This document shows, one piece after another, positions 1-6,078 of a DNA stretch of 6,307 nucleotides. The notes below the pieces were generated by a model. That model was given only the letters and a program-made list of their open reading frames with translations, did no database searches and was not told the origin of the DNA. How positions within the stretch are numbered: the stretch's first letter is position 1; each line of letters opens with the position of its first letter. The position numbers and the translations under genes were made by a program. Source of the stretch: an uncultured Pseudobdellovibrionaceae bacterium (GTDB lineage: Bacteria; Bdellovibrionota; Bdellovibrionia; Bdellovibrionales; JAMPXM01). The stretch is taken from assembly GCA_934277865.1 (NCBI GenBank), contig CAKQVW010000177.1:1-6307 (forward strand), in the 5' to 3' direction.

Positions 1-2
1 CA

Positions 3-902
3 ACCGTGCCGCGTGCTTTTTTTCAGGTCTCGATGACAAAGGATTCTAAAACGGGCCCGGTGTCATTTTTGGACACGCGCGGCGGATTGGGTGATCTCCA
101 GGATTTCTTTTTGGATACACCACAAAGCTTCGAATCCTGGATCGATGAAATCTACGAGATGGTTTCCAGAAAAGCTGACGGAGTGAAACCGACCTCGGGT
201 GTGTATGACGTTGTGTTGGCGCCAGATCTTGCTGCACTCTTGATGCACGAAGCAGTCGGCCACGGTGTCGAGGCGGATTTGGTGCAGGCGGGTTCCGTGC
301 TGTGGGATCGGCTCAACCAGATGGTGGCAAATCCGCTGGTCACCTACGTGGATATCGCGCACACCTATGATGGCGCACCTGCGCCACGTCCGGTGCATGT
401 CGACGATGAGGGTGTTGAGGCGTCCGACACAGTGATCATTCAAAAAGGTGTGTTGAAGTCGTTTTTAAACAATCGAGAAACGGCTATTCACTTTGAACAA
501 AAGCCCACCGGGCACGCACGTGCCTTTCAATACTGTGATGAACCGCTGATTCGTATGCGCAACACGGCGCTTCTTCCTGGGACAACTCGTATCGAGCAGA
601 TGATCGCATCGATTGAAGATGGCTATTACTTCATGAAGCCTGGTCGCGCGCAGGCCGACACCACCGGCGAGTTTTTGATGCAAGTGGGAACGGGATTTGA
701 AATCAAGGGCGGAAAAATTGGCCGCGTACTTCGTGATTCCGCAATCACGGGGTTTGCGCTTGAGTTTATGAATTCGATTTCGATGGTGGGTGACGAGTTT
801 CACTGGGACACATCGGGATACTCGTGTCTGAAAAAGCAGTTGATGCCGGTTGGTCTAGGTAGCCCCGCATTGAAGTGCAAAGTTCGTGTGAGCGGTGGTT
901 GA
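3..902 (+). CDS. tldD: TldD zinc metalloprotease subunit, 5'-truncated by the window edge
   Basis: This is the C-terminal part of TldD, the catalytic subunit of the cytoplasmic TldD/TldE (PmbA) heterodimeric protease; E. coli TldD/TldE matures microcin B17 and degrades CcdA. The frame is open to the left edge, so the GTG at 6 is an internal codon and roughly 180 N-terminal residues are missing (family length about 480). The zinc motif HEAVGH is at 246-263, inside LLMHEAVGHGVEAD. Other family blocks follow: DDEG, a GVLKSFLNNR segment, PTGHARA, LPGTT, DTTGEF and ITGFALEFMNSISMVG. The terminal block is Cys (codon 825-827) followed by PVGLGSPALK; this Cys is positioned as the third zinc ligand known in the family. 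The active-site residues that can be seen are intact, so the enzyme is probably functional. Its stop codon overlaps the start of tldE. No promoter is visible because the gene begins outside the window. Confidence 0.95.
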   Translation, partial: TVPRAFFQVSMTKDSKTGPVSFLDTRGGLGDLQDFFLDTPQSFESWIDEIYEMVSRKADGVKPTSGVYDVVLAPDLAALLMHEAVGHGVEADLVQAGSVLWDRLNQMVANPLVTYVDIAHTYDGAPAPRPVHVDDEGVEASDTVIIQKGVLKSFLNNRETAIHFEQKPTGHARAFQYCDEPLIRMRNTALLPGTTRIEQMIASIEDGYYFMKPGRAQADTTGEFLMQVGTGFEIKGGKIGRVLRDSAITGFALEFMNSISMVGDEFHWDTSGYSCLKKQLMPVGLGSPALKCKVRVSGG

Positions 903-2200
903 TGGAGCATTTAAGTTTCGACTTTGTTCGAAAAATTCTCTCGAGGCTCACGGCGCTTGGTTTTGACCAGGCCGAAGTCCTCTTGGGGAACGAACATCTG
1001 ACGGAGATGGAAGTTGACGTCAGCTCGATCTCGCTTCTTCGCAACACGGAAGCGGATAACTTGGTGTTGCGTGCGATTCAAGGTGGGCGTTATGGGTCGG
1101 TCGTCGTGTCTCAGCTCGACGATTCACGCATTCAGATAGGGATCTCCAAGCTTCAGGACCAAGTCATGTCGGCACCCGTTGACGAGGCACGTGCGTTTGC
1201 CCCACAGCCTCTTGTTGCGATGAACGAGATGGGACCGCTTGAACCGCAGCACTATGCCATGCACAATTCGCTTTCGCAGTTTTTGGTGGCGGTCGGCGAA
1301 GCCTATCCAGAGTGTGTTTTGAAGCAGGCGCTACTTCGTTACCACCGCGGCCGACGTATTCGTGTGAACACGGTTGGACACGAAACAGATACGACGGAAG
1401 GGTATTACAGCTTTGGTGTGCGATTTTTGTCGAAGCGTAACGGCAAGACCAGCCAAATTGGATTTAATGGAAGCTGTGCCGCAGATCTCGGAACGGATTT
1501 GATCGAGTGGGGCGGGATTCGTCGTGCCTTGGAAAGCTCGGTTCGAGAAATCAATCTGACCCCGCTTCATGGACGGTTTGATGGTCGTGTGATCATCGCA
1601 CCGGAAGCGCTTTATATTTTGATGAGGCATTGGCTTCAGAATTTAAAAGACGAAAAAATATTGTCTGGCGTAAGCCCGTTTCGCGACAAACTCGATAAAC
1701 CAGTGTGTTCGCCGCTTCTCAGTTTTAGCATCGAACCTCGCGGGACGAGTTTTGCGCGACATGAGTTTCTGACCGAAGAAGGTTTTGGTTCAGAGCCCTC
1801 GACGATCATCAAAGATGGGATCTTAAAATCCTACATGCTCTCGGACTACGCCTCCAGAAAAACGGGTCTTCCGCGCGGGGAGAGCTCGGGATTAAACTGG
1901 GTGTTTGGCGCAGGGAAAACACGTCTCCCCGAAATGTTTGGCGGGATCGACAAGGGACTGATGCTGGGCCGAATCTCAGGCGGTGTACCAGCGGCCAATG
2001 GTGATTTCTCAGGAATTGCGAAGAATTCTTTTCTGATCGAAGGTGGCTATCTCAGTCGTCCGATTTCTGAAGCGGTGATCTCGGGAAATATCTTCGACAT
2101 GTTCAATTCGATCACCGCCGTCTCGCAAGATCGCTCCAACGACGGCATCGCCCTGATCCCGTGGCTTGGTGTCGATGGGATGTCGATTAAGGGTCGATGA
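902..2200 (+). CDS. tldE: TldE/PmbA-family protease partner subunit
   Basis: This 432-residue protein is the non-catalytic partner of TldD. The ATG at 902 is chosen because it overlaps the tldD stop as TGATG, the usual translationally coupled arrangement, and because the next in-frame start upstream (GTG at 875) lies inside tldD and would only add nine residues. The Shine-Dalgarno is weak (GTGAG at 888-892), which fits coupling. The N-terminal part (MEHLSFDFVRKIL) is the expected helical start. The C-terminal half has the PmbA signature blocks: FDGRVIIAPEAL, a GFGSEPSTIIKDGILKSYML segment, GDFSG, and SGNIFDMFNSITAV followed by LIPWLGVDGMSI near the end. There is no HExxxH anywhere; the matching position reads ALYILMRHW. 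Lack of the zinc motif is characteristic of TldE/PmbA as opposed to TldD. Length agrees with the family (about 430-450). Only the name is open: pmbA and tldE are synonyms. Confidence 0.92.
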   Translation: MEHLSFDFVRKILSRLTALGFDQAEVLLGNEHLTEMEVDVSSISLLRNTEADNLVLRAIQGGRYGSVVVSQLDDSRIQIGISKLQDQVMSAPVDEARAFAPQPLVAMNEMGPLEPQHYAMHNSLSQFLVAVGEAYPECVLKQALLRYHRGRRIRVNTVGHETDTTEGYYSFGVRFLSKRNGKTSQIGFNGSCAADLGTDLIEWGGIRRALESSVREINLTPLHGRFDGRVIIAPEALYILMRHWLQNLKDEKILSGVSPFRDKLDKPVCSPLLSFSIEPRGTSFARHEFLTEEGFGSEPSTIIKDGILKSYMLSDYASRKTGLPRGESSGLNWVFGAGKTRLPEMFGGIDKGLMLGRISGGVPAANGDFSGIAKNSFLIEGGYLSRPISEAVISGNIFDMFNSITAVSQDRSNDGIALIPWLGVDGMSIKGR

Positions 2201-2223
2201 GAAAGCCGCGCAGGGAAGCACGA

Positions 2224-2577
2224 TTATGAACTCAACAAGCCACTTCGCTGTCGGTTCGGCTTAAGATGTTTCACTCGGCGGACCGATCCTCGGAAGCGAT
2301 TTAGTTTCCAGCTATCGAGCTGCCGTCGGATTCTCTCCACAAGCTGCTGCGCGATGATGCTTGGGGTTCTCGCGGAAGCAATTGCGGAAAACGTCTGAGG
2401 CTCGCTGTTGATGCTTAGGACGCCGCTATAGCCATCGTCCGAGACTTTGGTGATTGAAAGTTTGAGATGCGAATTAGAGGGAGCCTCCTCATAGAGTCGC
2501 TCCATCAAATCACGAATAAACCGCTCGCTATTTTCCGACGGCGAACAATTGGTATAGCTGATTGAAATGTCCTGCAT
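2224..2577 (-). CDS. HPF/RaiA-like ribosome-associated protein with basic C-terminal tail
   Basis: This 117-residue protein resembles the short ribosome hibernation factors (HPF, YfiA/RaiA), which bind the 30S decoding region and silence ribosomes in stationary phase or stress. The pattern matches the beta-alpha-beta-beta-beta-alpha fold: strand MQDISISYTN, helix near 15-30 (ENSERFIRDLMERLY), strands near 36-45 (SHLKLSITKV), 50-56 (YSGVLSI) and 61-69 (QTFSAIASA), then a helix near 72-92 (PSIIAQQLVERIRRQLDSWK). Residues 84-110 carry many Arg and Lys, as expected for rRNA contact. The length is close to E. coli RaiA (113) and far below long HPF (about 180), so no dimerisation domain is present. 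The start is fixed by AGGAGG five bases upstream of ATG 2577; an upstream TTG at 2607 is rejected because the Shine-Dalgarno would then lie inside the gene. The assignment rests on fold pattern rather than strong motif identity. Confidence 0.72.
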   Translation of the reverse strand: MQDISISYTNCSPSENSERFIRDLMERLYEEAPSNSHLKLSITKVSDDGYSGVLSINSEPQTFSAIASARTPSIIAQQLVERIRRQLDSWKLNRFRGSVRRVKHLKPNRQRSGLLSS

Positions 2578-2582
2578 GAGGT

Positions 2583-2588
2583 CCTCCT
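2583..2588 (-). promoter_or_regulatory. Strong Shine-Dalgarno of the HPF-like gene
   Basis: On the minus strand the bases read AGGAGG, followed by the five-base spacer ACCTC and then ATG at 2577. It lies in a purine-rich run (GAGGAAGGAGG). It is the best ribosome binding site in the window, it decides the start codon, and it suggests efficient translation. Confidence 0.85.
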
Positions 2589-2607
2589 TCCTCTTTTGGT
2601 TTTTCAA

Positions 2608-2635
2608 AACATGTATCGTGATCCTAGCCTGTCAA
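2608..2635 (-). promoter_or_regulatory. Putative sigma70-type promoter of the HPF-like gene
   Basis: On the minus strand a perfect -35 consensus TTGACA lies at 2635-2630. Sixteen bases further on is CATGTT (2613-2608), a weak -10 that keeps the A at position 2 and the T's at positions 3 and 6 of TATAAT. Transcription would start near 2601, leaving a short leader of about 25 bases that contains the Shine-Dalgarno. The -35 and the spacing are good and the -10 is mediocre. This supports transcription of the HPF-like gene independently of the upstream RND-parvulin unit. Confidence 0.5.
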
Positions 2636-2652
2636 GGTCCAGGGGTGAGGCC

Positions 2653-2671
2653 GTCAAATCTGACATTTGGC
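2653..2671. repeat. Short inverted repeat between the parvulin and HPF-like genes
   Basis: The plus strand reads GTCAAAT, five bases (CTGAC), then ATTTGGC: a 7-base arm pair with one G-T mismatch and a perfect CAAAT/ATTTG core. It lies just beyond the parvulin stop and 18-36 bases upstream of the TTGACA of the HPF-like gene. There is no T-run after it on the minus strand and the stem is AT-rich, so it is a poor intrinsic terminator. It could be an operator, or it could be chance. Confidence 0.3.
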
Positions 2672-2680
2672 AGAAGGTGA

Positions 2681-2950
2681 TTACTTTTCGCGGAGGATGA
2701 GGTGGTAGCCGAAGCGGGTGCGGACGGGGCCCGATCGTTCGCCTGGCTTTAGCGCTTGAACGGCCTCTAGGAAGTCCTCATCGAGGCGAGAGAGCTTGCC
2801 GGTAAGATCGCCTAGGTCACCACCGGCGGCACTTGAGGGACAGCTGGAAAACTTTTTGGCGAGGTCTTCAAACGAAGACCCGCTCTCTAGCTTGCGCTCG
2901 AGGTCGCGAGCTTCGTATTCATGTTTTACCAAGATGTGGCGGAGCCTCAT
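2681..2950 (-). CDS. Single-domain parvulin-type peptidyl-prolyl cis-trans isomerase (PpiC-like)
   Basis: This 89-residue protein is one complete parvulin (rotamase) domain and nothing else, like E. coli PpiC (93 residues). Parvulins catalyse cis-trans isomerisation of peptide bonds before proline and help protein folding. Visible family features, in order: RHILVKH at 4-10 with the active-site His5; the helix EARDLERKLESGSSFEDLAKKFS; SSCPS with Cys37 in the catalytic Asp/Cys position; GGDLGDL at 43-49; Phe60; LKPGE at 67-71; and SGPVRTRFGYHLI at 73-85 with the final active-site His83. There is no signal peptide or membrane segment, so it should be cytoplasmic, unlike SurA or PpiD. ATG 2950 begins right at the domain, with AGGAA eight bases upstream. 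The gene overlaps the RND gene by 32 bases in another frame, so it is probably co-transcribed and translationally coupled. The symbol ppiC would be reasonable but orthology is not proven. Confidence 0.92.
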   Translation of the reverse strand: MRLRHILVKHEYEARDLERKLESGSSFEDLAKKFSSCPSSAAGGDLGDLTGKLSRLDEDFLEAVQALKPGERSGPVRTRFGYHLILREK

Positions 2951-5900
2951 GCGGCTTGTTCCTCTCTAGGCGTGAAAGCATCAAGTAGAGACTTGGGACG
3001 ACGAACAGGGTGAAGATCGTCGAGACGATCGTTCCGCCGATAATCGTAAGACCCATTGGCGTACGAGTCTCTTGGCCGATGGAGTTCCCCATCGCAAGCG
3101 GAATCGCGGCCGCAACGGTCGCAACTGACGTCATCAAGATCGGGCGAAGCCGGACCGGGCAGGCTTCGAGTAGTGCCTTTCGAACATCGGTTTCGCCAGC
3201 GGAACGGACGTGGTTCGTAAATTCAACAAGAAGAATCGAGTTCTTTTTCGCAATCCCCATCAAGACGATGATCCCGATGAAGCTAAAGAGGTTCAAAGAG
3301 ACGTTAAACCCCCAAAGGATCAAGAACGCACCCGTGATACTAAACGGAAGGGCAATCAAGACCGCAATCGGATGCACGAACGAGTTAAACTGCGTTGCCA
3401 AGATCATATAGGCGACCACGATCCCCAAAATCAGAGCCGTGAACAAGCTCTTGAAACTTTCGGTGAGTCCCGCTGATGCTCCCTCTAGGGAGAACGTATA
3501 ACCCGTTGGCAAGATCTCTCGAGCAATGTTTTGGGCTCGCGTGAGAACTGCTTGTTGCGACTGCCCCGTGGCGAGGTTCCCGTAAATCCCGATCGAGCGC
3601 TGGCGATTCAGGCGGTTGATCGCCTGATAGGTCGTGGTCTCTTCGAATTTCACGAGATTTGATAGCGGAACCTGGTTTCCAAACTGGTTTCGCACCATGA
3701 TCTTGCTGATATCGGAAATCGACTTCACCTGGGCATCGCGCATCTTGATCCGCACGTCATAGCGTCGTCCGTCACCCGTGAAACGGCTGATGCGTGTTCC
3801 GGCAACAGTCGCATTCAGCGTGCGTGCGACAGCATCGATCGAGACGCTGTAGGCAGCCATTTTCTCGCGGTCCGGGCGAATAAGGAGCTCCGGAAAGCCA
3901 AGCTTGAAATCGGTATCGAGATCTTGGGTGAGGCCTTCTTTGTTCAATCGCTCGATCAGCTCTTGGGCCTTTTCGTTCAAGGTCATGAGATTGGGTCCGC
4001 TCATGTTAAACGAAACCGGGAACTGCCGACCGGATGTCAAACCACGTGCCGAAAGATCTCGCACGGCAAAGCGAGCTCCTTTGATCTCGCGCAGCTTTGT
4101 ACGAAGACGATCCATGACCTGCAAGTGGGTTTCACCCCGTGTCTCGCGCGATTTGAGATATGTCGGTAGCGACATCTGATTCACTTCCGCATTTGGTCCG
4201 CCGGCCCCGACCGAAACAAAGAAGCCTTCGACCGCGGGGTCTTGTTTGATAATCTCTTCAGCCGCCTTGGCTTGGGCCAAGGTGAACTCGAGCGACGAGC
4301 CCGGTTTGGTTTGGCCAGTGATGAAGAGCAAGTCTTGGTCTTGGCTTGGAACAAATTCTTTGTTCAGCTTTTGAAAGACCATGAGCGAAACAAGGAACAG
4401 TGCCGTCGAGATAAAGACGACCGTCTTTGACCACTTAATCGTGAACTTGAGGAGATCGCGGTACGCTTCGTTAAAGCGATCAAAGGCCTCGTCAAGCCAG
4501 CGTTCAAGTTTCGAGACACCTTTTGATGTCGACAAGAACGCGGCTGCACGCATTGGCGTGATCGTGACAGCTTCAACTAGCGACAACAAAACGGCGGCCG
4601 ACATGGTGACACCGAATTGGAAGAAAAACTTCCCGGTGATTCCATCCATGAAAATAACCGGCAAAAACACGGCGACAACGGCCAAAGTCGCGGCGGTCGC
4701 GGCCGGAAGGATCTCGATAGAGCCATCGTAGGCGGCTTGCGCGGCGGATTTGCCCATCCTGAAATGCCGGACAATGTTTTCAAGAAGCATGATCGCGTCG
4801 TCGACGACGATCGAGATCGCAAGCGTCAGCGCGAGAAGCGAGAAGAGGTTTAAGGTGAAGCCCGCAAAGTAGAGAATGATGAAGGTTCCAACGATCGAGG
4901 TGGGAATCGAGAACAGGATATTGACCGCAGCTTGGATACTTCCCAGGAAGAGAAAACAAACCAGGATCGTGATCGTTCCCGCTACGAATAGTTTTTCGTA
5001 GGCCGTTTTGACCACGGCATCCGTCGGTTTTGTGAAGTCGACGTTGACCCGAATGTCATAGCCTTTCGAGTTCAGGTCGTCTTTGAGCTGAGCGACTTTC
5101 GCGGCCACGGCTTTGGCGACGGTGACTTCGTTCGCGCCACGCATCTTTCTTATACTGACGGAGATCGCATCCTTGCCATTCACGCGCGCCATTCGGCGGA
5201 TATCGCTTAAGCCGTCTTCGACGTTTGCGACATCACCGACGCGAATCACGGCGTCGTGGATCACGCTGCCGGAGCGTCTTAGGATTCGAATCTTTTCGAC
5301 CTCTTCTGGCGACGCCGCCTCACCGAGCCAGCGAACACGGCGCTCAGTTAGGCCGTCGGAAAACTGTCCGGCCGCTGTGTCCACGTGCTGAGTCGTGACG
5401 GCATCGACGAGATCTGTGACGGTGAGATCACGCTTTCGAAGTTCCGCCATGTTTGGCCAAACGCGCAGGTTTCGTACCGAGAATCCACCAATTGAGACTT
5501 CACCGATTTCAGGGATGAAGCGAAACTGGTCGAGGACGACGTCTTCAACGAAGGTCACCACTTCGCGAATGGGTTTATCCGCAAAAACCGAGATGAACAT
5601 GATGGGAGATTCTTCCGGATTTTGTTTCCGGATGACGGGTGGATCGACGCCGGGCGGAAGGCGCAAGCTTGAAAGCGAGGCTTGAACTTCCTGAAGAGCG
5701 ATGTCGATGTCGCGGTCGATATCAAAGTCGAGCGAGACCGAGCCGCCACCTTGGCGCACGCTTGCTCGCATTTGCTGAATGCCTTCGATCGAGAGCAGTT
5801 GCTGTTCGATCGGGTCGATGATTTCGGCTTCGACGACTTCTGGTGAAGCGCCTTCGTAAACGGCACTCACGGTGAGAATCGGGAAGTCGACGTCTGGCAA

Positions 5901-6008
5901 CTGGCTCACGCCAAGACGGTTGGCGAGAACGCCACCAAAGATGATCAAGGCACTCATCAAGATCCAGGCGAAAACTGGTCTTCGAATCGAAATTGCGACT
6001 AAATCCAT
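2919..6008 (-). CDS. RND-family inner-membrane efflux transporter (HAE1 / AcrB-MdtB type)
   Basis: This 1029-residue protein is a complete proton-driven RND pump (AcrB is 1049) of the AcrB/MdtBC type, normally a trimer working with a membrane-fusion protein and an outer-membrane channel to export drugs or hydrophobic compounds. The N-terminus MDLVAISIRRPVFAWIL is typical, followed by LPDVDFP near 37-43. There are twelve membrane segments: one at 12-32, five at about 340-486 and six at about 529-1010, with two large periplasmic loops at about 33-335 and 546-855. The proton-relay residues are present: the Asp pair in VVDDAI (403-404) in TM4, Lys922 in GIAKKNSILLVEF (TM10) and Arg955 in RLRPILMTS (TM11). 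The Asp pair argues for HAE1 rather than heavy-metal pumps. ATG 6008 is preferred because family members begin here; a TTG at 6044 would add 12 atypical residues. No clear Shine-Dalgarno precedes 6008. The substrate cannot be predicted. The 3' end overlaps the parvulin gene. Confidence 0.95.
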   Translation of the reverse strand: MDLVAISIRRPVFAWILMSALIIFGGVLANRLGVSQLPDVDFPILTVSAVYEGASPEVVEAEIIDPIEQQLLSIEGIQQMRASVRQGGGSVSLDFDIDRDIDIALQEVQASLSSLRLPPGVDPPVIRKQNPEESPIMFISVFADKPIREVVTFVEDVVLDQFRFIPEIGEVSIGGFSVRNLRVWPNMAELRKRDLTVTDLVDAVTTQHVDTAAGQFSDGLTERRVRWLGEAASPEEVEKIRILRRSGSVIHDAVIRVGDVANVEDGLSDIRRMARVNGKDAISVSIRKMRGANEVTVAKAVAAKVAQLKDDLNSKGYDIRVNVDFTKPTDAVVKTAYEKLFVAGTITILVCFLFLGSIQAAVNILFSIPTSIVGTFIILYFAGFTLNLFSLLALTLAISIVVDDAIMLLENIVRHFRMGKSAAQAAYDGSIEILPAATAATLAVVAVFLPVIFMDGITGKFFFQFGVTMSAAVLLSLVEAVTITPMRAAAFLSTSKGVSKLERWLDEAFDRFNEAYRDLLKFTIKWSKTVVFISTALFLVSLMVFQKLNKEFVPSQDQDLLFITGQTKPGSSLEFTLAQAKAAEEIIKQDPAVEGFFVSVGAGGPNAEVNQMSLPTYLKSRETRGETHLQVMDRLRTKLREIKGARFAVRDLSARGLTSGRQFPVSFNMSGPNLMTLNEKAQELIERLNKEGLTQDLDTDFKLGFPELLIRPDREKMAAYSVSIDAVARTLNATVAGTRISRFTGDGRRYDVRIKMRDAQVKSISDISKIMVRNQFGNQVPLSNLVKFEETTTYQAINRLNRQRSIGIYGNLATGQSQQAVLTRAQNIAREILPTGYTFSLEGASAGLTESFKSLFTALILGIVVAYMILATQFNSFVHPIAVLIALPFSITGAFLILWGFNVSLNLFSFIGIIVLMGIAKKNSILLVEFTNHVRSAGETDVRKALLEACPVRLRPILMTSVATVAAAIPLAMGNSIGQETRTPMGLTIIGGTIVSTIFTLFVVPSLYLMLSRLERNKPHEAPPHLGKT
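2959..2966 (-). promoter_or_regulatory. Shine-Dalgarno of the parvulin gene inside the RND coding region
   Basis: On the minus strand GAGAGGAA precedes the parvulin ATG with an eight-base spacer. It lies within the last codons of the RND gene, so ribosomes can start the parvulin frame while or after finishing the transporter. It supports the chosen parvulin start. Confidence 0.6.
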
Positions 6009-6074
6009 AGCTAGATGGGACTTTACAGATGGGAATTCGGTCAATGAATGTTGCGGGAAAGTTGTAACAAAACG
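6009..6074 (-). other. 66-base spacer upstream of the RND gene
   Basis: This spacer separates the YbaN-like stop from the RND start. It holds one promoter-like hexamer, TTGACC (minus strand, 6044-6039), but no reasonable -10 lies 15-18 bases downstream of it, and there is no Shine-Dalgarno near ATG 6008. Part of the GTAAC/GTTAC inverted repeat lies at its YbaN-side end. Whether the RND gene has its own promoter or is read through from the YbaN-like gene cannot be decided here. Confidence 0.5.
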
Positions 6075-6078
6075 TTAC
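6064..6078. repeat. Perfect 5-base inverted repeat at the stop of the YbaN-like gene
   Basis: The plus strand reads GTAAC, AAAAC, GTTAC, a perfect arm pair with a five-base centre. It overlaps the stop codon of the YbaN-like gene (6075-6077) and lies 56-70 bases upstream of the RND start. On the minus strand it is followed by AACTTTCCC, which is not a real T-run, so terminator function is doubtful. The location would also suit a repressor site for the RND gene, but the arms are short enough to be chance. Confidence 0.3.

Noticed and set aside
63..803. Minus-strand open frames opposite tldD
   Set aside because: tldD is unmistakable on the plus strand, with its zinc motif; the antisense frames have no recognisable domain or ribosome binding site.
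2201..2262. Possible shared terminator between the converging tldE and HPF-like genes
   Set aside because: Only AAGCC (2237-2241) and GGCTT (2258-2262) can pair, with a long loop and no T-run, and they lie inside the HPF-like coding region.
2578..2607. Ten-residue N-terminal extension of the HPF-like protein from TTG 2607
   Set aside because: The strong Shine-Dalgarno lies inside this stretch, and the family begins at the MQDISIS strand.
3010..3476. Plus-strand open frames opposite the 3' part of the RND gene
   Set aside because: They lie antisense to a well-conserved transporter coding region, show biased Arg/Lys-rich composition typical of shadow frames, and have no family pattern.
4364..4853. 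Several open frames of 60-120 codons on both strands inside the RND gene
   Set aside because: All overlap the conserved TM4-TM7 coding region, and their composition is what out-of-frame reading of that gene gives.
6009..6044. TTG 6044 as the RND start, and TTGACC as its promoter -35
   Set aside because: The twelve extra residues do not fit the family N-terminus, and no acceptable -10 lies 15-18 bases downstream of TTGACC.
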